A stretch of DNA of 8,113 nucleotides from an uncultured Lacticaseibacillus sp. (GCA_934339215.1 CAKRHU010000055.1:1-8113), one strand, 5' to 3'; numbered from the stretch's first letter, positions 1 through 7,152 are shown. Numbers and translations: made by a program. The notes: a model not told the origin generated them from the sequence alone.

Positions 1-349
1 CGCCAAAAGTCGGCCATGGTTCCACCACTTCATCGCCGACTTCCAAAAATGTGCGCGCCGTCAGTTCGATCACTTCGTCTAAGCCGCAACCAAACAGCAA
101 TTGTTCCGGATCAATATTGAGCTTTTCGGCCACGGCTTGGCGCAAGGCATTGGCATCCCCATCTGGGTAAAGCCGCGTGGTGGTGAAGTCAAAGTTTTGA
201 ATCGCCTGTTTGACGGCTGGTGAGGTCCCAAACGGATTTTCGTTAGCGGATAAGCGGGTGATTTTGGCGACGCCAGTTTCTTTTTCCAGGTCAGCCAATG
301 GGGTTTCTGGGATATAAGGATCGAGTTGAGCAATGGTTTTCTTCAGCAT
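1..349 (-). CDS. hisC: Histidinol-phosphate aminotransferase HisC (N-terminal part, runs off the left edge)
   Basis: PLP-dependent, cytoplasmic class I/II aminotransferase that converts imidazole-acetol phosphate plus glutamate to histidinol phosphate and 2-oxoglutarate. 116 residues are visible of a family length of about 350. I read them directly from the minus strand, starting at ATG 349-347 behind a strong AGGAGG that overlaps the hisE stop codon. The family signature appears in order: SANENPFGTSP (34-44), the RLYPDGDANALR segment (59-70), FGCGLDEVIEL (86-96) in the place of the usual G-N-G-S-D-E cofactor loop, and EPWPTFG (110-116). The PLP lysine and the C-terminal arginine lie outside the window. 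It is the last visible gene of the his operon, 10 nt after hisE. The family call is secure from operon context and motifs. Whether the gene is intact beyond the edge cannot be seen. Confidence 0.95.
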   Translation of the reverse strand, partial: MLKKTIAQLDPYIPETPLADLEKETGVAKITRLSANENPFGTSPAVKQAIQNFDFTTTRLYPDGDANALRQAVAEKLNIDPEQLLFGCGLDEVIELTARTFLEVGDEVVEPWPTFG

Positions 350-359
350 GGCTAACCTC

Positions 360-692
360 CTAGAGTTTTTTAATGGCCGGGCGTTCTTTTAATTTCTTCA
401 CATCACTGGGGCCGATGCGACTGGCCAGTTCTGCTTGGATCTGGTCGACAGATACGCCGCGTTCAGCCATCAAGACTAAAACGTTATACGCAAGATCTGC
501 GATTTCTAAAATTAAATCAGGATCCGAATCGTTTTTGGCCGCGACGATCACTTCCGTCGCTTCTTCACCGGTTTTCTTCAAGATCTTGTCGAGCCCTTTG
601 GTAAACAAGTAATCGGTGTAAGAGCCTGGGATCGGATTGGCTTTGCGATCCGCGATCACAGCTTCTAGCTCGTGTAAGGATTGTTTAGCCAT
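360..692 (-). CDS. hisE: Phosphoribosyl-ATP pyrophosphohydrolase HisE
   Basis: Second step of histidine synthesis: hydrolyses phosphoribosyl-ATP to phosphoribosyl-AMP and pyrophosphate in the cytoplasm. The protein is 110 residues, the usual size of a stand-alone HisE. It has the all-alpha MazG/HisE-type metal site: [10 protein letters not shown] (39-48) followed by EIADLAYN (63-70), giving the E-x-x-E and E-x-x-D pairs that bind magnesium. I chose the ATG at 692-690 rather than the in-frame ATG at 713-711, because AAAGGAG sits 8-9 nt upstream of the former and within the extension of the latter. This start lies inside the end of hisI, giving an 8-nt overlap (685-692). HisE is not fused to HisI here, unlike in enterobacteria. 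The stop is TAG at 362-360, which is also part of the hisC ribosome binding site. Confidence 0.95.
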   Translation of the reverse strand: MAKQSLHELEAVIADRKANPIPGSYTDYLFTKGLDKILKKTGEEATEVIVAAKNDSDPDLILEIADLAYNVLVLMAERGVSVDQIQAELASRIGPSDVKKLKERPAIKKL

Positions 693-1017
693 TGAGTTCG
701 ACTCCTTTTTCATCGCGGTAAAAACAACTTGTGTGGCCAGTGTGACAAGCAGGCCCGGCTGGGATGACAGTGATCAAAATGCAATCTTCATCGCAATCCA
801 CGGCAATGCTTTGCACCTCTTGGGTATTGCCTGACGTTTCGCCTTTGTGCCACAGTTCTTGGCGCGAGCGGGACCAAAACCAGGTTTGGCCAGTGGCATT
901 GGTTTTTTGCCAAGCTGCTTCATTCAAGTAAGCCACCATCAAAACCTGTTTGGTGTTGGCATCTTGGACGACGGCAGTGACTAAGCCATCGCCTTTATCA
1001 AAATCTAAATCGATCAA
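685..1017 (-). CDS. hisI: Phosphoribosyl-AMP cyclohydrolase HisI (TTG start)
   Basis: Third step: zinc- and magnesium-dependent opening of the adenine ring of phosphoribosyl-AMP, giving ProFAR. The protein is 110 residues and single-domain. The motifs are complete: [20 protein letters not shown] (41-60), TSGN (61-64), the metal motif DCDEDC (74-79) with Asp74/76/78 placed for magnesium and Cys75 for zinc, and [11 protein letters not shown] (91-101), which supplies Cys91 and Cys98. The only start that preserves the N-terminus is TTG at 1017-1015. It shares two bases with the TGA stop of hisF (TTGA, 1014-1017). The next methionine is residue 27, inside the fold. The upstream sequence offers only a weak G-rich Shine-Dalgarno (CGGGGTG), so translation probably depends on ribosomes finishing hisF. 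The C-terminus overlaps hisE by 8 nt. Confidence 0.95.
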   Translation of the reverse strand: MIDLDFDKGDGLVTAVVQDANTKQVLMVAYLNEAAWQKTNATGQTWFWSRSRQELWHKGETSGNTQEVQSIAVDCDEDCILITVIPAGPACHTGHTSCFYRDEKGVELNG

Positions 1018-1766
1018 CGCACTAACACCCCGTTTTCTTTGAGTTCTGCTTTGACTTCAGGAATCGTCAACTCGCCAAAATGAAACACGGATGCGGCCAA
1101 GCCGGCGTCTACTGAGGTTTCCGTGAAGAGATCCGTAAAATCTTGAATCGAGCCGGCACCACCAGAAGCGATGATCGGGACATTCACAGCATCAGTTAAC
1201 GCTTGATACAACTTAAGGTCAAAACCGGCTTTGGTGCCATCTTGATCCATTGACGTGACCAAAAGTTCTCCAGCGCCGAGTTCGACGACTTGTTTCGCCC
1301 AGTCAACTGCATCTAGATCCACTGGCGTACGCCCACCGTCAATCACAACTTGAAATTTGTCTCCTTGCTTGCGGACATCGATAGCGACGACGATACATTG
1401 CCGGCCAAACTTTTCAGCGCCTTGCGTGATCAGTTCTGGTTGCCGAACAGCTGCGGAGTTCAAGGAGACTTTATCAGCGCCGGCTTTCAATAAGGCTTGC
1501 ATGTCGTCGACGGAATGGATGCCACCGCCGACCGTTAATGGCATAAAGACAAGGCTGGCGACGGATTCGATCGTGTCGACCATGGTTTTGCGGTGATCGA
1601 CAGTAGCAGTGATGTCTAAAAATACCAATTCATCAGCGCCTTGTTGCTCATAAGCCGATGCAATTTCTGCAGGATCGCCAACATCGGTTAAATCGACAAA
1701 GTTGACCCCTTTTTTGACGCGGCCTTGGTCGACGTCTAAACATGGAATAATCCGTTTGGTGATCAT
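1014..1766 (-). CDS. hisF: Imidazole glycerol phosphate synthase, cyclase subunit HisF
   Basis: (beta/alpha)8-barrel cyclase subunit of IGP synthase. It uses ammonia delivered by HisH to turn PRFAR into imidazole glycerol phosphate and AICAR, the latter returning to purine synthesis. It is 250 residues, the normal length. The N-terminus [16 protein letters not shown] carries the catalytic Asp11, and IVVAIDV carries the second catalytic aspartate at 130. Phosphate-binding loops are visible at TVGGGI (78-83) and in the later segment ending in ASGGAGS. The start ATG at 1766-1764 lies 1 nt after the TAA of hisA, and GGAGG is read from the last hisA codons. It sits beside hisA, a paralogue with the same half-barrel ancestry. 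Its TGA stop overlaps the TTG start of hisI. Confidence 0.97.
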   Translation of the reverse strand: MITKRIIPCLDVDQGRVKKGVNFVDLTDVGDPAEIASAYEQQGADELVFLDITATVDHRKTMVDTIESVASLVFMPLTVGGGIHSVDDMQALLKAGADKVSLNSAAVRQPELITQGAEKFGRQCIVVAIDVRKQGDKFQVVIDGGRTPVDLDAVDWAKQVVELGAGELLVTSMDQDGTKAGFDLKLYQALTDAVNVPIIASGGAGSIQDFTDLFTETSVDAGLAASVFHFGELTIPEVKAELKENGVLVR

Positions 1767-1767
1767 G

Positions 1768-2487
1768 TTATCCCTCCAATGCTTTCAGGTCAGCTAACGT
1801 AATGCTCCCAGCCGCTAAGGCTTTGCCCACAATCGCAACGGTGATGCCAGCGGCTTTAAGGTGCGTGAGGTCTGAAGGCTCATGCATCCCCCCAGAAGCG
1901 ACAAAAGTCAAAGCTGGAAATTGTTGATGCAAGTCTGCCAACATTTGCACATTTGGCCCGCTTAACGTCCCGTCTTTGGCAATGTCGGTGACGATAAAGG
2001 TTTGGGCCCCGGCTTGTTGCATCGCGTCAACCAGTTGCGCACACGATACGTCGGAATCTTCCAGCCAACCTTCAGTGGCAACGCGATCATGCAAGGCGTC
2101 AATGCCGATGACGATTTTGTCTGGACCGAATTGTTGCAAGGCGGCTTTGGTGAGTTCCGGGTCTTTTAATGCGACTGACCCTAAAATCACGCGATCGATG
2201 CCTTTGGCTAAATAAGCTTCAATCGTTTGTAATGTGCGAATGCCGCCGCCAACTTCGATAAATAAATCCGTCGCGGCGCGAATTTTTTCAATCGTGGCAA
2301 GATTTTGGGGCTCCCCAGCTTTGGCACCGTCTAAGTCCACTAAGTGTAAATGGGTCAAGCCAGCTTGTTCAAAGCTTTGCGCTTGGGTGACGGGGTCGGC
2401 GGAGATTGTCGTTTTTTGATCGTAATCGCCTTGGTACAAGCGCACGGATTGACCGTTAATCAAATCAATTGCGGGAAAAATCTGCAT
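1768..2487 (-). CDS. hisA: ProFAR isomerase HisA
   Basis: Fourth step: Amadori-type isomerisation of ProFAR to PRFAR by a (beta/alpha)8-barrel enzyme in the cytoplasm. The protein is 239 residues, typical of the family. The first catalytic aspartate is Asp8 in [20 protein letters not shown]. The second is Asp130 in IVIGID, followed by the family-typical VATEGW. The substrate loops include EVGGGIRT (78-85), the [13 protein letters not shown] segment and the VASGGM phosphate loop. The start ATG (2487-2485) lies 23 nt inside the end of hisH, in another frame. AAGGAG about 10 nt upstream of it is encoded by the KEM codons of HisH. Tight coupling to hisH is likely. There is no sign of the dual HisA/TrpF enzyme PriA, since a full his operon context surrounds it, but trpF cannot be checked here. 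Confidence 0.96.
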   Translation of the reverse strand: MQIFPAIDLINGQSVRLYQGDYDQKTTISADPVTQAQSFEQAGLTHLHLVDLDGAKAGEPQNLATIEKIRAATDLFIEVGGGIRTLQTIEAYLAKGIDRVILGSVALKDPELTKAALQQFGPDKIVIGIDALHDRVATEGWLEDSDVSCAQLVDAMQQAGAQTFIVTDIAKDGTLSGPNVQMLADLHQQFPALTFVASGGMHEPSDLTHLKAAGITVAIVGKALAAGSITLADLKALEG

Positions 2488-3091
2488 CTGCCACCATCTC
2501 CTTAAAGGCTTTGAGGCCTGCTAAGCCGACAGCACCACTTTTTTCTGGGTGGAACTGCATCCCCACCACATTGTTTTGTTGCACCACACTGGGAATCTGC
2601 ACACCGTAGTCACAAGTCGCCACAATATTCTTAGCGGCAGTTTGCACGTAATAAGAATGGACGAAATACGTCGCTTCACCGTCGAACACGCGACCAAAGC
2701 GATTATTGATTCGACCATTATTGGTATCCCAGCCCATGTGTGGCACTTTTAAGCCTGGTTTTTCGGGGATGGCGACCACCGCACCTGGTAATAAGCCTAA
2801 GCCTTGGGTTTCGCCGAATTCTTCGGAACGGTCAAACAACAACTGCATCCCCAAACAGATCCCTAACATCGGCTGGCCGGCGCGGGCTTGGGTTTGCAAC
2901 ACCTCAACCAAGTTGCGCGAAGCGATCGCTTGCATGGCTTTGGCAAAGGCGCCGACTCCTGGCAAAATCAAACCATCGGCCTGTTTGATCACTTCAGGAT
3001 CAGCAGTTAAACAGTTTTCAATGCCGAGGTGGTCCAAGGCTTTTTTGACATTGCGGACGTTGCCGGTGTCATAATCGATCACTGCAAGCAT
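2465..3091 (-). CDS. hisH: Imidazole glycerol phosphate synthase, glutamine amidotransferase subunit HisH
   Basis: Class I glutamine amidotransferase that hydrolyses glutamine and passes ammonia through the HisF barrel. It is 208 residues, counting from ATG 3091-3089. The catalytic triad is complete: Cys79 in MLGICLGMQLLF, and His181 and Glu183 in GMQFHPEKS. The oxyanion strand LPGVGAF (43-49), the interface segment KVPHMGWD (115-122) and YFVHSYY (142-148) are all family hallmarks. A TTG at 3094-3092 directly upstream is in frame, but I prefer the ATG. That ATG overlaps the TGA stop of hisB by one base (TGATG) and has AAGGTG about 8 nt upstream. The last 23 nt overlap the start of hisA. HisH and HisF are separated by hisA, a common arrangement in his operons. 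Confidence 0.96.
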   Translation of the reverse strand: MLAVIDYDTGNVRNVKKALDHLGIENCLTADPEVIKQADGLILPGVGAFAKAMQAIASRNLVEVLQTQARAGQPMLGICLGMQLLFDRSEEFGETQGLGLLPGAVVAIPEKPGLKVPHMGWDTNNGRINNRFGRVFDGEATYFVHSYYVQTAAKNIVATCDYGVQIPSVVQQNNVVGMQFHPEKSGAVGLAGLKAFKEMVADADFSRN

Positions 3092-3675
3092 CAAATCACA
3101 CCTTTCGTCGATGGAATACCTTTCACGTCTGGGTTCAAGTTGACCGCGGCACGCAAGGCGCGACCCAGCGCTTTGAACAAGGTTTCAATTTTGTGGTGCG
3201 TGTTTCTTCCATATAAAACTGTTGCGTGTAAATTGAATTCCCCAGCAAAGGCGATTGCTTGGAAAAAGTCTTGGGTGACTTCCGTATCATAGCCGCCAAG
3301 CTTGGGGTTATCGAATTCAGCTTCAAACACGAGATAAGCGCGACCGGATAAGTCGACCACTACCCGACTCAAGGTTTCATCTAATGGGACAAAAGCTGTC
3401 CCGAAGCGTTCGATCCCAGCCTTATCGCCTAAAGCTTGTTTGAAACATTCGCCGATGACAATGCCGATATCTTCTGTGGTGTGGTGCGGATCGACGTCTA
3501 AGTCACCATCTGCTTTCACCACTAGGCCGAAGCGACCATGTTTAGCGAAGGCATTCAACATATGATCGAAAAAGCCGATGCCAGTATCGATGTCGATGGT
3601 TGAATAATCATCGAGATTCAAGCTGACATAAATTTTCGTTTCTTTGGTGTTGCGTGTAATTTCTGCTGTACGCAT
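3091..3675 (-). CDS. hisB: Imidazoleglycerol-phosphate dehydratase HisB (single-function)
   Basis: Manganese-dependent dehydration of IGP to imidazole-acetol phosphate. The protein is 194 residues, so it has only the dehydratase domain and lacks the N-terminal histidinol-phosphatase domain found in enterobacterial HisB. The two-fold metal-site repeats are intact: FFDHML (35-40), DPHHTTED (62-69), and [12 protein letters not shown] (159-170), followed by STKG (189-192). The frame stays open 34 codons further upstream into hisD. I start at ATG 3675-3673 because AGGAGG lies 6-7 nt upstream and the protein then begins like other family members. The gap to the hisD stop is 10 nt, and the ribosome binding site overlaps that TAG. 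The TGA stop overlaps the hisH ATG. Confidence 0.97.
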   Translation of the reverse strand: MRTAEITRNTKETKIYVSLNLDDYSTIDIDTGIGFFDHMLNAFAKHGRFGLVVKADGDLDVDPHHTTEDIGIVIGECFKQALGDKAGIERFGTAFVPLDETLSRVVVDLSGRAYLVFEAEFDNPKLGGYDTEVTQDFFQAIAFAGEFNLHATVLYGRNTHHKIETLFKALGRALRAAVNLNPDVKGIPSTKGVI

Positions 3676-3685
3676 GTGGGGCCTC

Positions 3686-4975
3686 CTATTTGGCTTCGGC
3701 TTCAAAGCGGCTTTCGATGGCGCGAGCGTGCGCTTCGAGACCTTCAGTGCGAGCCAAGGTCGTAATGGCGCTGGCAACTTTTTCTAAAGCAGGTTGGGTG
3801 TATTGCACGAATTGAATCCGCTTGACGAAATCTTCTACGCCGAGTGGTGAGAAGAAGCGCGCCGTCCCAGCCGTTGGCAAAATGTGGTTGGGACCGGCAA
3901 CGTAATCGCCTAAAGGTTCTGAAGCGGTGCGGCCTAAGAAGACGGAGCCGGCATTGTGAATCCGGTTGAGGTAAGTGATCGGCTCGTCGACTTGGACTTC
4001 CAAGTGTTCTGGGGCGATCAAGTTCATTAAATCAAAGGCTTGATCCAAATCTTTGGTGATGGCGATAAAGCCTTCATTGTTGACCGAAGCGCGCGCAATT
4101 TCTTCGCGTGGCAACGTCTTGAGTTGCCGTTCGATTTCAGCGCTGACGGCTTTGGCCACGTCGAGACTTGGGGTGACCAGCATTGGCCGGGCGAACTTAT
4201 CGTGTTCCGCTTGTGATAATAAGTCAGCGGCCAGTTGGCGAGCGTTAGCCTTTTCGTCGGCGATAACGCCAATTTCAGATGGGCCTGCGATCATGTCGAT
4301 GGCGACTTGGCCGAAGACTTGCTTCTTAGCCGTTGCCACAAAAATGTTGCCTGGGCCCATGATCTTATCGACGCGGGGGATACTTTCGGTCCCAAAGGCT
4401 AACGCAGCGATAGCTTGGGCACCACCGATTTGATAAACTGCATCCACACCTGCTAACTTAGCTGCGGCCAAGACGGCTGGGTTGATTCCTTCTGGTTGTG
4501 GTGGGGTCACCATGACGATGTTTTTCACGCCGGCGATTTTGGCGGGGATGGCGGCCATCATGATTGTGGATGGATATGCGGCAGTACCACCTGGCACATA
4601 TAAGCCGACTGCGGCTAATGGGGTCAGCTTTTGTCCACGGATCACACCTGGTTGTTTGGCATCGATAAAGCCACGGGACACTTCTTGTTCATGGTAGCTG
4701 GTGATGTTCTTCTTCGCTAAGCGCAAGGCGGTAAGCAACTCTTCAGAACAGGCGTTGTAGCCAGCTTCAATGGTTTCATCGGAAACGCGGAATTCGTCCA
4801 CTTGGGTTTTATCGAACTTAGCGGAATATTCCTTTAAGGCCTCGTCGCCTTTTTCGCGCACGTTTTTAATAATGTCTTGGACGGCGGCTTCAACTTCTGG
4901 CCGACTGGCGGCTTGTTGTTCGCGCTTGGTAACTTGGTTTGTCAATGCTTCAAATGATCCGGTCAAAATTTTCAT
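3686..4975 (-). CDS. hisD: Histidinol dehydrogenase HisD
   Basis: Zinc metalloenzyme that carries out the last two steps, oxidising histidinol to histidine with two NAD+. The protein is 429 residues, full length. The catalytic and metal residues are in register with the well-studied enterobacterial enzyme: zinc ligands Gln255 and His258 (LLSQAEHD), Asp357 ([11 protein letters not shown]) and His416 ([13 protein letters not shown]), and the base pair Glu323-His324 (LIAPEHLE). Also present are [12 protein letters not shown] (126-137), [15 protein letters not shown] (182-196), [15 protein letters not shown] (204-218) and IDMIAGPSE (226-234). The start ATG overlaps the TGA stop of hisG by 4 nt (ATGA, 4972-4975), typical of coupled translation. 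No residue loss or truncation is seen. Confidence 0.98.
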   Translation of the reverse strand: MKILTGSFEALTNQVTKREQQAASRPEVEAAVQDIIKNVREKGDEALKEYSAKFDKTQVDEFRVSDETIEAGYNACSEELLTALRLAKKNITSYHEQEVSRGFIDAKQPGVIRGQKLTPLAAVGLYVPGGTAAYPSTIMMAAIPAKIAGVKNIVMVTPPQPEGINPAVLAAAKLAGVDAVYQIGGAQAIAALAFGTESIPRVDKIMGPGNIFVATAKKQVFGQVAIDMIAGPSEIGVIADEKANARQLAADLLSQAEHDKFARPMLVTPSLDVAKAVSAEIERQLKTLPREEIARASVNNEGFIAITKDLDQAFDLMNLIAPEHLEVQVDEPITYLNRIHNAGSVFLGRTASEPLGDYVAGPNHILPTAGTARFFSPLGVEDFVKRIQFVQYTQPALEKVASAITTLARTEGLEAHARAIESRFEAEAK

Positions 4976-5604
4976 AAGGCAGCCTCCTGCATGGCTTGTT
5001 GTAGTTGTAACAGCAATTGTTTGATTTCACCTTGTTTTTGCTTCAAGGCAAGTTTGTTGACGACTAAGTGGGTGGATACTGGCATGAGCTCGGCGTAAAC
5101 TTGCAAATGATTTTCCCGCAAGGTATCCCCGGTTTCGACGATATCAACGATCGCATCAGCTAAGCCAACTAATGGTGCCAGTTCGACTGAGCCTTCGATT
5201 TTAATGATTTCCACATCCTCGCCATTCGTATTGAAATAGTCTTGGGTGATTTGCGGGTACTTGGTGGCAATAATCTTGCGCCGCGCTAGCCCGGGATCGA
5301 AATCTTTGGTGGACGCAAGCACGAAATGACAGCGACCAGTGTTGAGATCCATCATGTCATATTGCGGATTGCGTTGTTCAACCAGAATGTCAGAACCCAC
5401 GATCCCGACATCCATTGCCCCGCCGTTGAGGTAAGTCAACACATCTGGTCCTTTGGCTAAAATCACGTGGTAGTTGGGATCATCGTTAAAAATCAACCGC
5501 CGGCCTTTGTTTAAAATGGGCTCAATATTCATCCCTGCCCGTTTGAGCAGTGGGAGCACCATTTTTTCGGTGCGGCCTTTGGTTAAGGCAATGTTGATGG
5601 TCAT
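4972..5604 (-). CDS. hisG: ATP phosphoribosyltransferase, short-form catalytic subunit HisG
   Basis: Committed first step: condenses ATP and PRPP to phosphoribosyl-ATP. At 210 residues this is the short form (HisG-S). It lacks the C-terminal ACT-like regulatory domain and needs HisZ for activity and histidine feedback, and hisZ is the gene directly upstream. Motifs seen: INIALTKGRTEKMVLPLL at the N-terminus, AKGPDVLTYLNGGAMDVGIVGSD (split here as AKGPDVLTYLN at 50-60 and GIVGSD at 67-72), and the PRPP-binding loop DIVETGDTL (154-162). The start ATG 5604-5602 has AGGAGG 7-8 nt upstream, encoded within the last codons of hisZ. It overlaps the hisZ TGA by 4 nt (ATGA). The C-terminus is glutamine-rich and helical-looking, as in other short forms. 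Confidence 0.97.
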   Translation of the reverse strand: MTINIALTKGRTEKMVLPLLKRAGMNIEPILNKGRRLIFNDDPNYHVILAKGPDVLTYLNGGAMDVGIVGSDILVEQRNPQYDMMDLNTGRCHFVLASTKDFDPGLARRKIIATKYPQITQDYFNTNGEDVEIIKIEGSVELAPLVGLADAIVDIVETGDTLRENHLQVYAELMPVSTHLVVNKLALKQKQGEIKQLLLQLQQAMQEAAL

Positions 5605-6731
5605 TGTGTCACCTCCTGAGTTAAATCGATCAACTTAGCGCCGAGACTGTCGGCTTGGCTTTGCGCCTGGCGTAAGTTGTCATACAAGCAAAGCGTCGCG
5701 TTGGGGGTTTGTTGCACCAAAGCTTGGGCTTGTTGCCATTGCGACTGGTTGAAGTAGATCAAGGTCGGTTGGGGTTGCTCAGTGTCTGGCAATGCCAAAC
5801 TCAACGCGTCGACGTCGAATGAAAAGCCGACGGCTGGTTGTAAGGTTTGTTGGAAACTAGATAACAAGCGATCATAGCGCCCGCCTGAGAATAAATAATC
5901 GGCTGATTGTTTGGCGTATGCCCGAAAGACTAAGCCAGTGTAATAAGGTTGTGGCGTTGGGCTGGACAAGTCGACAGTCAATTGTAACTGCGGCGCGTTA
6001 GCTTTAAGAAAGGCCACGGTTTGTTTCAAGTTGGCCACAGCTTGTTGTAAGGCTGGCACGTCAGGGATCTTGGCAAGCACTTCATCGGCATCCCCGAACA
6101 ACCACGGCCATTGGGCTAAGAAATCATTCAATGGCGACTGCGGCAAGCGCTTGAGTTGCTCAGCGTATTTGGTGAGGTTCTTGGCGAACAAGGCTTGTTT
6201 TAAACTGGCGCGCGCCACTTCTGGCAATTGTGCGAGCACTGTGTCGACAAAGCTCGCATCGGATAATTCCAAGGTCACGTTGTTGATGTCTAAGTCATCG
6301 CATAACCCGGCAGCTAGTAGTAAACATTCGGCTTCAGCTTTAGATCCAGGATAGCCGATGATTTCCACCCCAGCTTGAGTGATTTGGTTGTAGCCGCCGG
6401 AATGCCGCTTTTTGATGCGGAAAACGTCGCCGACATAACACCATTTGGTTGGTGGCGTGATCCCGGTGGTACTCATCACCCGAGCGACGGGTAAGGTGAG
6501 GTCTGGACGTAACACCAAAGGTTCGCCAGATTCTTCTAAAAATTGATAGGTATTTTCTAAGGTTGGTGCCATGGCATCAAACACGGCCCGATATTCCAAC
6601 ACTGGAGTTTTAATTGGGTCAAAGCCGGCTTTAATGAAACGCTGTTGTAAGGTGTTGGTCAGTTGGACTTTTTTTAATGCTAACGGACCAAATTCATCGC
6701 GCGTGCCGATGGGTAAGTTGCGTTTGGACAT
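5601..6731 (-). CDS. hisZ: ATP phosphoribosyltransferase regulatory subunit HisZ
   Basis: Histidyl-tRNA synthetase paralogue that binds short-form HisG in a hetero-octamer, activates it and mediates feedback by histidine. It is 376 residues from ATG 6731-6729. It keeps the class II synthetase catalytic-core pattern: LPIGTRDEFGPLAL near the N-terminus, VLRPDLTLPVARV (73-85), motif-2-like VGDVFRIKKRHSGGYNQ (100-116) with QAGVEIIG (119-126), PYYTGLVFRAY (262-272) and motif-3-like SGGRYDRLL (282-290). No anticodon-binding domain follows, and operon position with hisG makes it HisZ rather than HisS. A GTG at 6740-6738 is in frame, but it overlaps the AAAAGGAG ribosome binding site that serves the ATG 8 nt later. 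It is the first gene of the operon, preceded by the T-box leader. Confidence 0.96.
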   Translation of the reverse strand: MSKRNLPIGTRDEFGPLALKKVQLTNTLQQRFIKAGFDPIKTPVLEYRAVFDAMAPTLENTYQFLEESGEPLVLRPDLTLPVARVMSTTGITPPTKWCYVGDVFRIKKRHSGGYNQITQAGVEIIGYPGSKAEAECLLLAAGLCDDLDINNVTLELSDASFVDTVLAQLPEVARASLKQALFAKNLTKYAEQLKRLPQSPLNDFLAQWPWLFGDADEVLAKIPDVPALQQAVANLKQTVAFLKANAPQLQLTVDLSSPTPQPYYTGLVFRAYAKQSADYLFSGGRYDRLLSSFQQTLQPAVGFSFDVDALSLALPDTEQPQPTLIYFNQSQWQQAQALVQQTPNATLCLYDNLRQAQSQADSLGAKLIDLTQEVTQ

Positions 6732-6761
6732 GTGATTCACTCCTTTTGGTCATGAGGATAC

Positions 6762-6805
6762 AAAAAATCGCCCACGACAAGTCATTAGACTCATCGAGGA
6801 CGATT
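6762..6805 (-). terminator. Regulated intrinsic terminator of the his T-box leader
   Basis: AAUCGUCC (6805-6798) pairs with GGGCGAUU (6773-6766). Nine further pairs continue inward after a single U-U mismatch, to a UAAU loop. A run of six U (6767-6762) follows. It lies about 30 nt before the hisZ start codon and shares sequence with the antiterminator, as expected for transcriptional attenuation. Confidence 0.95.
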
Positions 6806-6827
6806 CATTCACCGCGGTTCCACCTCT
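6796..6827 (-). promoter_or_regulatory. T-box sequence and antiterminator helix
   Basis: AGAGGTGGAACCGCGG (6827-6812) matches the T-box consensus. GAGG (6826-6823) pairs with CCUC (6799-6796), and GCG (6815-6813) pairs with CGU (6802-6800). This leaves the seven-base bulge UGGAACC, whose UGGA (6822-6819) faces the acceptor end of the tRNA. The 3' strand of this helix is also part of the terminator stem, so the two folds exclude each other. Confidence 0.92.
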
Positions 6828-7062
6828 GTTCGTCGCCACTTCGCAATGACGACCTCACACTGCCGATCAACAGCGGCCAAACGGCGATTGTTGAGGGTAG
6901 CTATGATAACGCAATTCCTGCGTGCTCTCCTACTTGATTCAGAAAGCAAGTTCATAGATGTGGACGTGTTGGGTAGCGATCCCTTCTCAGCTAGTGGGAC
7001 TCTCTTAACACCCTGAACAACACGCGGTTTCTAATCACAACTTCATTTGATTAATGTTTATT

Positions 7063-7081
7063 TAATATGTCTATCATATTA
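7063..7081 (-). repeat. Inverted repeat over the his promoter -10 region
   Basis: TAATATG-ATAGA-CATATTA forms perfect 7-nt arms around a 5-nt centre. It covers the candidate -10 and the predicted transcription start. It could be an operator, or a chance palindrome in AT-rich DNA. No known regulator motif is recognised. Confidence 0.5.
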
Positions 7082-7103
7082 GCTCATTTTTGAAAGATGT
7101 CAA
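7073..7103 (-). promoter_or_regulatory. Sigma-A-type promoter of the his operon
   Basis: A perfect TTGACA (-35, 7103-7098) is followed by TATGAT (7078-7073) with a 19-nt spacer. An alternative -10, TAATAT (7081-7076), has a 16-nt spacer but a poorer match. The predicted transcription start is near 7066, giving a leader of roughly 335 nt before hisZ. The promoter sits about 23 nt downstream of the terminator that ends the Nudix gene, so the his operon appears to be an independent unit. Confidence 0.75.
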
Positions 7104-7126
7104 GCACCCAATTTAAAAAAATGCAC

Positions 7127-7152
7127 AAAAAAGAGCCTGCCCGTGCAGACTC
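7127..7152 (-). terminator. Intrinsic terminator after the Nudix hydrolase gene
   Basis: GAGUCUGC (7152-7145) pairs with GCAGGCUC (7140-7133) across an ACGG loop, giving 8 pairs with one G-U. Six U follow (7132-7127). It begins 8 nt after the Nudix stop codon and should separate that gene from the his operon. Confidence 0.92.

Larger units (their letters stand above)
6762..7043 (-). promoter_or_regulatory. Histidine T-box riboswitch in the his operon leader
   Basis: The leader folds as a tRNA-sensing T-box. The Stem I base pairs AAGUU (7043-7039) with AACUU (6952-6948). Above an internal loop, CGUGUU (7024-7019) pairs with AACACG (6970-6965). Next come the AG box AAGAGAG (7006-7000) and a distal hairpin GUCCC/GGGAU (7000-6996 with 6983-6979) carrying GCUGAGA (6991-6985). 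The 3' side of the specifier loop reads UCCACAU, which places the His codon CAC at 6962-6960 followed by A. A middle hairpin ACGCA/UGCGU (6923-6919 with 6913-6909) precedes the GCGUUA element (6912-6907). The 3' end carries the T-box and terminator. By the known mechanism, uncharged tRNA-His stabilises the antiterminator and lets transcription enter hisZ. The specifier call rests on hand folding plus operon context. Confidence 0.93.

Noticed and set aside
2706..3074. Plus-strand open frame of 122 codons opposite hisH
   Set aside because: It lies wholly antisense to a well-supported gene, has no ribosome binding site or recognisable motif, and is composed like a mirror frame of hisH.
3676..3777. 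Upstream extension of the hisB frame into hisD
   Set aside because: The added 34 residues are arginine-, lysine- and proline-rich without family resemblance, and the ribosome binding site serves the ATG at 3675.
4053..4433. Plus-strand open frame of 126 codons opposite hisD
   Set aside because: Antisense to conserved catalytic segments of hisD; no initiation signal and no family resemblance.
5601..6731. Possible histidyl-tRNA synthetase (hisS)
   Set aside because: The protein lacks an anticodon-binding domain and is followed directly by short-form hisG, which together indicate HisZ.
6677..6937. Plus-strand open frame crossing the hisZ start and T-box
   Set aside because: It covers the terminator and T-box helices, whose base pairing explains this sequence; no coding evidence.
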